Of a DNA stretch of 35,463 nucleotides, positions 1-7,901 are shown piece after piece. Position numbers and translations under genes: made by a program. Positions within the stretch are counted from its first letter, which is position 1, and every line of letters begins with the position of its first letter. Under the pieces are notes generated by a model, which was given only the letters and a program-made list of their open reading frames with translations, had not been told where the DNA came from and made no database searches. The stretch is from a virus: positions 1 to 35,463 of IMG/VR virus record IMGVR_UViG_3300031718_000096; one strand, given 5' to 3'.

Positions 1-1
1 T

Positions 2-127
2 AATCGGCTGGAGTCATGGAATTACTTAGGGGTTGCTGTTACACCCGCCGGCGCCAACGGATTGGACAAAAAAGTTGCACTTACTTCCGAGCTAAATGCG
101 CTCTCAAATCCGGAACTGTCAATCGCC
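2..127. repeat. Left copy of 126-bp terminal redundancy
   Basis: These 126 bases are identical to 35338-35463 at the other end; base 1 (t) differs from 35337 (a). The repeat spans the 3' end of the FN3 gene and the start codon of the lysozyme-like gene, so joining the ends restores a continuous gene order. A direct overlap of this size is what assembly of a circular or circularly permuted genome leaves. A true short direct terminal repeat cannot be excluded. The unique genome length is about 35,336 bp. Confidence 0.95.
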
Positions 128-384
128 GTGACTACATAGAAATATTTCGTCGCTCCAGCGCCAGCCGTATCGACATAAGTAAGCGTCGTTACTGCAATCG
201 GGGTTGTATTCTGTTTTGTATACGGCCCCCCCGTGGTGGTTCCTCGATACACATTGAATCCGGTAGCGAGATCCGCTCCCTGGGTGTAGCTCCAACCAAT
301 CGTGATGCTATGTTGCGTTTGCGGCCAGGCCACAACCGCTAGAAGCAAAAACGCAAAAATCGAAATACCGAATCTTCGTTTCAT
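22..384 (-). CDS. Exported single fibronectin type III domain protein
   Basis: A 120-aa protein starting at ATG 382-384, with AAGGAG five bases upstream; a longer reading to 519 has no such site. Residues 1-22 form a Sec signal peptide: Lys-Arg-Arg, a hydrophobic core, then AWPQ. The rest is one FN3 domain with the GFNVYRGTTTGGPYT strand pattern, a core Tyr-Val-Asp-Thr stretch and YFYVVTAIDSSGFES. FN3 domains of this style are common in secreted Acidobacteria proteins and in phage surface proteins, where they bind carbohydrate or cell surfaces. The gene lies just upstream of the lysozyme-like gene across the circle junction. Its exact role, such as surface adhesion or lysis accessory, is unknown. 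Confidence 0.85.
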   Translation of the reverse strand: MKRRFGISIFAFLLLAVVAWPQTQHSITIGWSYTQGADLATGFNVYRGTTTGGPYTKQNTTPIAVTTLTYVDTAGAGATKYFYVVTAIDSSGFESAFSSEVSATFLSNPLAPAGVTATPK

Positions 385-394
385 GTTTTCTCCT

Positions 395-640
395 TTATCC
401 GCCCGCCCCGCCAGATCGCAACCACTGAATATAAACGGGGTTAAAGTACCTTGTTGCAAAGTGAACAAACAACCACAAAATGAGTCCAAGAGTGATGGGC
501 CATGGAATATAGCGGACAACGGCCTGCGTCAGCATGGGTATGTCCTTTTTCCTCTCAATCCCGGCGAACATCTCATAGGCCAGAAAGAAAAGAATCCAGA
601 AACACCAAATCATTGTTCCCCACGTATTCCATGGCTTCAT
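395..640 (-). CDS. Small two-TM membrane protein, holin candidate
   Basis: An 81-aa protein with two hydrophobic helices. The first is near residues 8-27 (MIWCFWILFFLAYEMF) and the second near 47-66 (WPITLGLILWLFVHF). A charged loop (ERKKD) lies between them and the tail is short and Gly-rich. Size, two-TM topology and position next to the exported FN3 gene and the lysozyme-like gene make it a holin or other lysis-cassette candidate. No sequence signature proves this. The start ATG at 638-640 is preceded by an AAGGACGG ribosome site. Other readings are a superinfection-exclusion or generic phage membrane protein. Confidence 0.75.
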   Translation of the reverse strand: MKPWNTWGTMIWCFWILFFLAYEMFAGIERKKDIPMLTQAVVRYIPWPITLGLILWLFVHFATRYFNPVYIQWLRSGGAGG

Positions 641-652
641 GGCTCACCGTCC

Positions 653-1183
653 TTAAAAGTAGATGTTCAAACCCGTAGAAATATTCTGCGCGTTGTTGGT
701 CGTGACAAAACCATTTTGCACGCCGCCATGCAGATAGTCGATTCCGATGATCTGCAACGAAATATGATCCGCAAGCGGATAGCTGAAATGCACGCCTGCT
801 GTTTCCGCAATCCGGTTCACCGTAGGCTGAAGAAGTTTTCCCGCGCCCGCACTGAAGGTGACTCCTATTTTCGTGGTATCGAACAAAATCTTTTTAGACA
901 GAGTGGCCCCGAGTAGCTCATTAAGCGGCCTCGTATAAGCGACAACACCCAATTCCCATCGGGCGCTTGCGGAGGAAACAGAGATGTGCTCATAGCCGAC
1001 GGAGATGGTAGGCGTGACCTGAATTGCCGCCGTAGCAATCACCGCCGGTGTCGTGGAGCTGCTCGAACGGAATTCCGAATAGTTTCCAGACATCGTAAAC
1101 AGATTAGGTGCCGGAATGGACTGCGCGTGCAGGCCGATAGCAAAGAGAGAAGCGAGAAAAGCGATTGCGAGTTTCATCTTCAT
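653..1183 (-). CDS. Phage-encoded outer-membrane beta-barrel protein
   Basis: A 176-aa protein. Residues 1-21 are a Sec signal peptide ending GLHAQ. The mature part has alternating polar/hydrophobic strands typical of an 8-stranded barrel (for example ISVGYEHISV, WELGVVAY, KIGVTFSAG, GVHFSYPL, ISLQIIGIDY). It ends in Leu-Asn-Ile-Tyr-Phe, the C-terminal aromatic beta-signal recognised by the BAM complex. It has no cysteines. Known phage outer-membrane proteins such as lambda Lom and other small OmpX-like barrels alter the surface of the infected cell or block superinfection; that role here is inference. AAAAGGAG precedes the ATG. The upstream gap is filled by the possible readthrough tail of the tailspike. 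Confidence 0.82.
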   Translation of the reverse strand: MKMKLAIAFLASLFAIGLHAQSIPAPNLFTMSGNYSEFRSSSSTTPAVIATAAIQVTPTISVGYEHISVSSASARWELGVVAYTRPLNELLGATLSKKILFDTTKIGVTFSAGAGKLLQPTVNRIAETAGVHFSYPLADHISLQIIGIDYLHGGVQNGFVTTNNAQNISTGLNIYF

Positions 1184-1199
1184 TTTGTATTTCTCCTTT

Positions 1200-1316
1200 T
1201 TAGAAAATAATCATTGGCCCATTTGTTGCAGTTCCTGATCCACCACCGCCCCCACCGCCAGTAGGATAGCAAACAGTTGGATCAAACAATTTTATTCCGG
1301 TAGCATCCCGCGATTC
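1200..1316 (-). other. In-frame 38-codon extension after the tailspike amber stop
   Basis: The preceding 628-aa gene stops at TAG 1317-1319. The same frame stays open for 38 codons (1316 to 1203) and ends at TAA 1200-1202, which abuts the ribosome site of the next gene. The extension reads like a virion-protein tail: it contains FDPTVCYPT, seven glycines, then SGTATNGPMIIF. No ATG occurs at its beginning; a TTG at 1287-1289 is the only plausible independent start. It is either a readthrough extension, the result of a recent nonsense mutation, or a tiny TTG-started gene. Confidence 0.55.
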
Positions 1317-3203
1317 CTAATTGTAGCAAACCTCGGCAGGGATGGCATTGGCATGTCCTGCTAGCGTCGAGCTATCAAGATTGCCGCCTGTCACATCAGG
1401 GCCAATTGGAGGCCACGGCACACTTCCGAACCAAGAAGGCTTTGATGCATGAACAAACGAAGCGGGAAGCGTGTGTGTGATCGAATCGTTCCAGATGATC
1501 GAATTGCTGGCTATATCGAAATTGCCGTGTTGAAAAAGAGTGCCTGATGCAAGACCAACCCAATATCCCGCCGTTGGCCCAGGACCATCGGAAAAGGTTG
1601 TAACTCCAGAGCCGGATGAATCCGGGCCATTGTCATAGCCCACACTCACAGGATAAAGAAAACTCTGAAAATTTCTGCTGGCTGAAGGAATCACGGTTGA
1701 AGTAAAAGGAGATGGCCCTCCGTTGTACTTGCCATTTGTCGCCGCCGTCACTGCATCCGCTGAACCGAGAATATTGCCAATGGCGTTTGTGTTCGTATGA
1801 ATGAAAGCATTCGTGATCGGATACATGTACTGATTTGCAAGAGTCGTGCTAGACCAGTTCACAGTTTGTCGTCCTGAAACATTTGTGGGAGATGCAAGAG
1901 TTTCTACCCCTCGGAACAGCCCCCGGAAGAATGTCTCATTCGCCCCAGATCCCCAGAAGCTATCCATCGTGATGGTGTTGCCGATGTTTCCCTCGTAGAG
2001 ATTGAACTGTGGATGTGCTCCATGCTCCACAAATGAACCGAGAATAGCAGTCGGAGAAGATGTGCCATTGCATGATCCGCAATCGAAATTCCCGATGCTG
2101 TAATTATAGGCAATCACATTGCCAGCAGCTCCCCATTCCAGCATGATCCCGACGTGAAGACGTTCGGCGATATTGTTTTCGACAAGCGTGGCCGATGTTT
2201 TGTTGAGGAGATCCACATCGGAATCCGAACCTCCGGAAGAATGTGTGTATGCATTCGAGAAATAACTATCACGAATTTCACCGTGCAAACTCCAATAAAA
2301 ATCCACATGATCAGCATCGGCATAATTGTCGAACACTTCTTTGATCCAGCAGGAGTAGCAAGCCGTTCCAGTAAACACCTGGGAATAGCCCGTGCCGTTT
2401 GAAAACACCTGCAAGAGTTCCACGCCTGCAAAATTGGTCGCGGCATATGGATAAACCAGGGCCGGACCCGTAGAAGTCGCAGTGCCATAATTCGTATATA
2501 GCGCCGGCGAAATGGTCAACGTCGTTCCGGCAACATTTGTGACAAGCACCACCTGGCCGCGCGTGCGGACTCCGTTGTCTCCCGTGCCATCACAAAAAGT
2601 ACATCCGCTTGGATTTTGTATCGAATGTATCGAGACATAAACGGGATCGTTCAATTCAGATACGGCCAGCAAAGTCCCGCTTGATATTCCCGAGGCGCTC
2701 GCAACTACAATGCTCGTTGAACCGGCTGTTGCCCCCGAACTGATTGAAGTAGATGCTGGGCTCGTGAAGTTCGGTCCGGTTAGATTCCCAAGGCTGATTA
2801 CGGCACCGCTCGTCCCAGTGGCATTCAAAATTGTTTTGAGCGTTCCCGCCCCACGCAATGTGCAATTGGACGGCACGGTGAGCGTACCGTTGATCGTGTA
2901 AGTTCCGGTAACGAGAAGAACGACTTGCCCTCCAGAACAGGAAGCGAGGGCCGCATTTAATTGGGCGAGCGTGGCGCTTGCTCCAGCCGAAGTTGCCGTC
3001 ACGCAGGCTGCCGTTATGCAGATCGTCGTTCGATTAGGAATCCCGCCGACGACTCCAACGCCAGACCAATCCACGGCCCATTTCTGTGGAGAAGAAACAC
3101 TCTCGCCACTGCCGGATGGAGCGTTCAGAAGCGTAGACCAAAGTTGCGCATGCGCGACGGCTGGCAGGAATAAACAACACAACAAAAGGACTAAACGTCT
3201 CAT
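1317..3203 (-). CDS. Exported right-handed beta-helix (pectate-lyase-like) tailspike-type protein
   Basis: A 628-aa protein starting at ATG 3201-3203, which overlaps the TGA of the preceding gene, so it is probably translationally coupled; an in-frame ATG at 3216-3218 is an alternative. Residues 1-20 are a signal peptide with a Leu/Cys core ending VAHAQ. Residues about 60-130 hold LLVTGTYTINGTLTVPSNCT, the usual entry turn of pectin-lyase-fold helices. The middle repeats NVIAYNYSIGN- and LVENNIAERLHV-type coils, which indicate a parallel beta-helix that binds or cleaves polysaccharide. Several close Cys pairs (CTFC, CYSC, CGSC) suggest disulfides. The best guess is a receptor-binding or depolymerase spike that is exported; an acquired secreted host enzyme is the alternative. 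An amber stop is followed by an open extension. Confidence 0.85.
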   Translation of the reverse strand: MRRLVLLLCCLFLPAVAHAQLWSTLLNAPSGSGESVSSPQKWAVDWSGVGVVGGIPNRTTICITAACVTATSAGASATLAQLNAALASCSGGQVVLLVTGTYTINGTLTVPSNCTLRGAGTLKTILNATGTSGAVISLGNLTGPNFTSPASTSISSGATAGSTSIVVASASGISSGTLLAVSELNDPVYVSIHSIQNPSGCTFCDGTGDNGVRTRGQVVLVTNVAGTTLTISPALYTNYGTATSTGPALVYPYAATNFAGVELLQVFSNGTGYSQVFTGTACYSCWIKEVFDNYADADHVDFYWSLHGEIRDSYFSNAYTHSSGGSDSDVDLLNKTSATLVENNIAERLHVGIMLEWGAAGNVIAYNYSIGNFDCGSCNGTSSPTAILGSFVEHGAHPQFNLYEGNIGNTITMDSFWGSGANETFFRGLFRGVETLASPTNVSGRQTVNWSSTTLANQYMYPITNAFIHTNTNAIGNILGSADAVTAATNGKYNGGPSPFTSTVIPSASRNFQSFLYPVSVGYDNGPDSSGSGVTTFSDGPGPTAGYWVGLASGTLFQHGNFDIASNSIIWNDSITHTLPASFVHASKPSWFGSVPWPPIGPDVTGGNLDSSTLAGHANAIPAEVCYN

Positions 3204-6200
3204 CAATGTGCCGTCCATGTTCCGGTAAAAGATTTTGTAAGGTAATGCGTTGGATCTCGGCCAATGATGCACACCTGATCCCCCACGGCCCCCGCCGAAG
3301 TAAATGTTCCTGTTCCCGCTGTTCCATAGGCCGTGCGGGCGGTGTTCTCATATTGAGCACCACTGCCAAGCGCTCCAAGCGTGATGACCGAACTAACATT
3401 GTCATCATTCATTACGCAGAATTGATCTCCTGCGGCTGGAACAGGTGGAGTCACGGTGCATGCGGCAGTGCAAACGAAGAAACCGTTTGGCGCTACGACT
3501 ACGTTTCCGGTGCTTGAGCCGATAGCAAGGGGAACTGGAGCAACAAGAGCTACAGGCTGACCGCTTTCGGTAATTTGTCCATCCGCATTAACAGGTCCGC
3601 CAACATCAAGAGTATAGATCGTTCCCAGAAGCGAAGGTTTTTTACCAATGCCGAAGTGATCGCCAGATCCTAGACCGAGCCATGAATCTACGCCGCCTTC
3701 ACTGGCAAATTTCAACCAGTATGCCGTGGAAAATATCTGTGGAGTCCCTGTTCCCGTTGGAGTTCCGCACCCAAAATTGAAGGAAGTTTGATTCGTCGTT
3801 TGGAAATAAGAATTCTCTCCTCCTGACGTGGTGCCGTACCAGATGCGGTATACGGGAGAAGCAAACGCAGGAGCATAGTTGATGGTGATGATTTGTCCGC
3901 CAGCCCCGGTACTGGCGCTTGTCTCCTGCGTCTGCGGGGTAATTTTGGTCCAACCGATTCCATCGCCTTGACTAAGCGCAAAGAAATAAGTAATTCCTGA
4001 CGCACAACTTCCGCCCGCGCCTCCATTCGTAATAGTGAATGTTGGTGGCGGTATCAATATGGCCGCTTCAGGCACATCTCCGTTGCCATTGTTCGGAAAG
4101 TTCATGAAGAATTGACCGCCAACAATCTGGCGCTTTGCGCCCGTGCGCGTTTCCCCTAAATTTAAATCTTGATCGGCTGGCAGAATGTTTCCATCCCAGG
4201 ACGATACAGAGCTACTTGTGATTGAAAGAGGAAGATCCGCGCCAACTGTCGGATCGCTGCCTCTTGGCATGTTCCATACGTCATTGCCGACAAGTCCAGC
4301 GATGTTAGGAGCGGCGCATCCGGTAGTGCCTGCCCTCGGAATGTAATATTCACCCTTATAAGCAGCTTGATCCGCGCCGATGAAGAACTCTTGAATGTTG
4401 TCCAATATGCCAACTCTCGTATCAAAGGGAGAATTTGTGCATCCAGTATCCACTGTGAACATTCCCTTGGACCGAACGCTCTCCGTAAACAATTGACTCC
4501 ACTTGCCGAATTTCCAAGCAGAGATGCCCTGGCCTGCGTTCGGCGCAGGAGAATCAACTTTGACCGCTCCATAAAACAAAGCGAAATCCCGCACTTCCCA
4601 ATCCACCGATACGTTCTGTCCGCTGTTCCAGACATTCGTTAAATAAATCGAGTAGCGATTCACGGGAGCGCCGAGTTCCACTGATGCCGCATTGCATTTG
4701 AAGTTATAAATCTTGGCGAAGATCACGTTTGCATTTGCATAGAGACAATCTCCCCCGACGCTATGCTGCCCTGAAAAATTGTCGATCGTGACGCTACTTG
4801 TTCCAGTTGTGGGGATATTGGCAAAAATTAAGTCGTGACTGGCAGAAGCAATTGACGTACTAGCGCCACGCACGGTTTGGTTTCCGCCTTCGAATAACAT
4901 CCCATCCATTTCACTTTGCAGACTTTGGGGAGTATAGAATGCGGAGCTATCCGTTGCAATTTCCACCTGATTATCTATATTAAAAATGACTTGACTTGCT
5001 GTATGGCTGTGCCCGATCAAAGTTCCGTTATAGCTCATTACTATAGGGTGAGTTACTGGCTCAATGATTCCAGTAGCATCTAGCGTGTAACCTTGAACCG
5101 GAGGACCAACGCCGCCAATTTGCAACCTGGATACGAGATAATGACCGGATGGCAGTATTACTTCGGGACCTCCAATTGGACCATTCGCAACCGATGTCGC
5201 CGCCGCGGCTATGGCATTCATGATCGGTAACTGATTGTCATGAAATGTGAACGCCGCCGTATTCGATGTCACTGCGCTTGTGGCAAGCACTAAATTGTTG
5301 GTTCCAGCTCCCGACACGATCGTTGTTTTCAACAGATCAGCGGTAGCTGTGGATGGTGGAGTGCTTGGGCAATTTAAATTGCGATTCCACACGGTGCCAT
5401 CATCGTTGAATGCGGGCATATAGGTCCGACCGAGGAAACTGTTGTTTCTATAAACACAGAGATAATCCACGTCGCCAGGCGCGCCGGATGCGCCTGGAAA
5501 CTGAAAACCAAAATAGACCCAAATGTTGTCAAGCGCCGTAAGGGTCGCTGGCCCGTTCGTGACTGTCAATGTGGCAGACTTCGCCGAGCATCCACCGTTG
5601 TGCCCCACAGCGCAGACATTGTATGTGTATGTTGTCGTACCTGGATTCGTTCCCTCGTAAAGAGCCATCCCCTGATTGAGAGTGCCGCCACTAGATGAGG
5701 TATTCGCCCCTGCCTGATTCCATGTCAGTGTAGTTGTTCCATTTCCTCCGGTTGTGAAGAACACCCCGTTATATGTGGAATCCGTCACCCCTATGACTTG
5801 CACATAAGAACTGGTCTGAATCGGACCGATAGACGAAACCGTAGCCGTCACCACGCCGGACAATCGTGAAATCGAAGAAATCGAAATCGGATTTACATTG
5901 GGAGCCTGAACCGTCGCCAAGGGGCCACAGCCAAAAAGGCTGATGTATTGTCCATTTTTCCAATCTCCGGGCAGCGTATTTGGTGCGGAATAAGTAGCCG
6001 TAAGCGTGACATTTGGAGATGTGGCATTGCAAGTAGCTCCAAATGTAGCTGTCGAACTCACGCATCCATAGGCGGTGCAATCAACAAAAGGATCTGGCCC
6101 TTTAATGCTTAAACTATTTCCGTCCGGAGTGGTTATTCCCGAAGCGCCGCCAAACACGCCTAGATTGTTAAATTGAACTTGCCCACTGCTACCGGCCGGA

Positions 6201-6598
6201 TTTCCACTTCCACCGCTTGCGAGACTCGGAGAAATCACGAATAATTGCCCGGTGACTCCCGATCCCGTCTGACTCGCCAAATATCCGGACGTGCTGGGCG
6301 TGATATAAAAACCCCAATTTCCATTTGCATCCGCAGTGAAAGGATTCGGAGCCACAACCGTCAATGCGGCATTGGAATAGATCGTCACAAGAGGTGAGCA
6401 TGGAATCCCGCCGCCGGTTGAAGCGCAGACGGTGATCTGCGCATTGGGAACCGCCTGCAAAACAGAATTACCCGGAATCCCCGGAACGCTTGTGGGAGTA
6501 TTAACAACGGCCTGGCCCGAAATGAATACACCCTGCGCATGGGCCGATAGAGTCAATCCTAAAATAAGACCAATGAGAATCAGCGTTCTACGAAACAT
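3203..6598 (-). CDS. Exported giant tail fibre/tailspike-type protein
   Basis: A 1131-aa protein. The start ATG 6596-6598 has GGAGGG just upstream; the open frame extends to 6697 but would bury the signal peptide. Residues 1-22 are a signal peptide ending LSAHAQ. The N-terminal region has the fibre motif TIYSNAALTVVAPNPFTADA, as in phage fibre anchor domains. Then come GSSGQVQFNN (fibre-shaft style), an FN3/Ig-like stretch, a beta-helix section introduced by VILPSGHYLVSRLQIGG, and a C-terminal knob ending TGTWTAH. I count about 20 cysteines, far more than in the head proteins, with close pairs such as CTAAC. It is the largest gene and follows another fibre gene with a similar signal peptide. 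Receptor binding is likely; why it carries a Sec signal is unexplained. Confidence 0.85.
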   Translation of the reverse strand: MFRRTLILIGLILGLTLSAHAQGVFISGQAVVNTPTSVPGIPGNSVLQAVPNAQITVCASTGGGIPCSPLVTIYSNAALTVVAPNPFTADANGNWGFYITPSTSGYLASQTGSGVTGQLFVISPSLASGGSGNPAGSSGQVQFNNLGVFGGASGITTPDGNSLSIKGPDPFVDCTAYGCVSSTATFGATCNATSPNVTLTATYSAPNTLPGDWKNGQYISLFGCGPLATVQAPNVNPISISSISRLSGVVTATVSSIGPIQTSSYVQVIGVTDSTYNGVFFTTGGNGTTTLTWNQAGANTSSSGGTLNQGMALYEGTNPGTTTYTYNVCAVGHNGGCSAKSATLTVTNGPATLTALDNIWVYFGFQFPGASGAPGDVDYLCVYRNNSFLGRTYMPAFNDDGTVWNRNLNCPSTPPSTATADLLKTTIVSGAGTNNLVLATSAVTSNTAAFTFHDNQLPIMNAIAAAATSVANGPIGGPEVILPSGHYLVSRLQIGGVGPPVQGYTLDATGIIEPVTHPIVMSYNGTLIGHSHTASQVIFNIDNQVEIATDSSAFYTPQSLQSEMDGMLFEGGNQTVRGASTSIASASHDLIFANIPTTGTSSVTIDNFSGQHSVGGDCLYANANVIFAKIYNFKCNAASVELGAPVNRYSIYLTNVWNSGQNVSVDWEVRDFALFYGAVKVDSPAPNAGQGISAWKFGKWSQLFTESVRSKGMFTVDTGCTNSPFDTRVGILDNIQEFFIGADQAAYKGEYYIPRAGTTGCAAPNIAGLVGNDVWNMPRGSDPTVGADLPLSITSSSVSSWDGNILPADQDLNLGETRTGAKRQIVGGQFFMNFPNNGNGDVPEAAILIPPPTFTITNGGAGGSCASGITYFFALSQGDGIGWTKITPQTQETSASTGAGGQIITINYAPAFASPVYRIWYGTTSGGENSYFQTTNQTSFNFGCGTPTGTGTPQIFSTAYWLKFASEGGVDSWLGLGSGDHFGIGKKPSLLGTIYTLDVGGPVNADGQITESGQPVALVAPVPLAIGSSTGNVVVAPNGFFVCTAACTVTPPVPAAGDQFCVMNDDNVSSVITLGALGSGAQYENTARTAYGTAGTGTFTSAGAVGDQVCIIGRDPTHYLTKSFTGTWTAH

Positions 6599-6731
6599 CG
6601 TCCCTCCGAAGTGCAGCAAATGATCATCATGTTTCCGCCAATCTTTTCTGGCAAACAGAGCCATGGAGAAACCAGTCGATTGTGGCGAGTAGCGCATCCC
6701 GTGAATATCATTACCACCAGGATAAGCATCT

Positions 6732-7901
6732 TCAATTTGCCGTCAACTGTTCCAAAACTGGAACGATCACATAGGACGGACCGGGAGAGCAGCTTCCCCC
6801 AAGTGTATAAGTCGTTGAATATTGAATTACCGTTCCTGCCTTCGCCCGGATCGTGCCAGTGTTCGCAAAAGCCGAACTATTCGGATATGTAATGCTGAAC
6901 GCATATGCAGCACCTGGAACCCCATTCTCGTTGCCGCTACTTGTGAGAAGAAAGGAAACGCCAGGATTAACTGTGATCGGAGCAGCCGCAAATGGATCGG
7001 TATAAGTAAGAAACGGTTGTACGCTTGTGTTGCCAACGCAACTTGTTCCTGCCGCCGATAATTCAAAGTAATAGGAAAAGCGATACGTCGCATTGCTTCC
7101 GCCCACCGTGACCATTGTCGTCGCGCCGATGCTTGCGGCGCCGGAAGCGGATGGGGTGCTATACACAGTGGTGGGAATAAACAGTCCACAACCTGAACCA
7201 AGCGTGCAAGTTGTTGAACCGATCGATGTCACTCCGCTGCCAGGAAACTGCGAGAGCGTAGCTACGCCGGCAATGCTTGGAAGCGTATTCCAAGTAGCCG
7301 TGCCGATACTCGATAAGACAGGAACCATGCCATTCGATGGACTCCCTAGCAATTGATATCCGCTCCAAAATTGGGCATTCAAATTCGGAATCGTCGTTGT
7401 GTTCGAAATGGAAAATGTCGTGAATCCTGGCGTTCCGGAAAATGCGGGATTCCCGGTAAAGGTTCCGGTGAGGTTTCCGCCATTGATGCTCGCTCCACCT
7501 GAGAATGTCTGAAACGCAGTCCATGTATTCGGCGTGCTGAATAGATTCAAGCTTCCGCCGCCGATGCCTACCACTCCATCGATGATGTATTGCTGAACGC
7601 CAAATTGATCCTGCACAAGAATTCGGTAGGTATCACCGGCGATCAACCAGATCGAGACAAAACCGCCGGCATCGCACGTCACAGGATTCGGATTTGGAAT
7701 GGTTCCCGCGTTGTCGAAGAAAGTTCCGAGTGGTGTGCTTGTGCCGGAAATATATGTGAAGATCTTACAACCTGCCAAGGGCTCTCCCGTCTGCGAAAAA
7801 AACTGCGGATGCGGAATGGGCATGAGTCCCACGGAAGTCTGCGCATAAGCTGACAGGCTCAGTCCCAAAATAAGACAAAGGAGAAGTGCTAACTTTTTCA
7901 T
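6732..7901 (-). CDS. Exported tail-fibre-type protein
   Basis: A 389-aa protein. Residues 1-21 are a signal peptide ending SLSAYAQ, closely similar in its CLILGLSLSA core to that of the next gene. The mature N-terminus (PIPHPQFFSQTGEPLAGC, then GTFFDNAGTIPNPNPVTCDA) is a phage tail-fibre connector pattern: product-dimension/default-value strands followed by IWLIAGDTYRILVQDQFGV. The shaft has the typical TWTAFQTFSGG repeat and NAQFWSGYQLLG. The C-terminal 130 residues form a beta-rich knob with six cysteines in total in the mature chain. It starts with an ATGA overlap on the upstream ejection gene, so it is expressed with virion genes. The fibre assignment is firm by pattern; the signal peptide is anomalous for a fibre. 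Confidence 0.85.
   Translation of the reverse strand: MKKLALLLCLILGLSLSAYAQTSVGLMPIPHPQFFSQTGEPLAGCKIFTYISGTSTPLGTFFDNAGTIPNPNPVTCDAGGFVSIWLIAGDTYRILVQDQFGVQQYIIDGVVGIGGGSLNLFSTPNTWTAFQTFSGGASINGGNLTGTFTGNPAFSGTPGFTTFSISNTTTIPNLNAQFWSGYQLLGSPSNGMVPVLSSIGTATWNTLPSIAGVATLSQFPGSGVTSIGSTTCTLGSGCGLFIPTTVYSTPSASGAASIGATTMVTVGGSNATYRFSYYFELSAAGTSCVGNTSVQPFLTYTDPFAAAPITVNPGVSFLLTSSGNENGVPGAAYAFSITYPNSSAFANTGTIRAKAGTVIQYSTTYTLGGSCSPGPSYVIVPVLEQLTAN

Noticed and set aside
302-916. Plus-strand frame of 204 codons
   Set aside because: Antisense to three well-supported minus genes, including the barrel and two-TM protein; composition is not protein-like.
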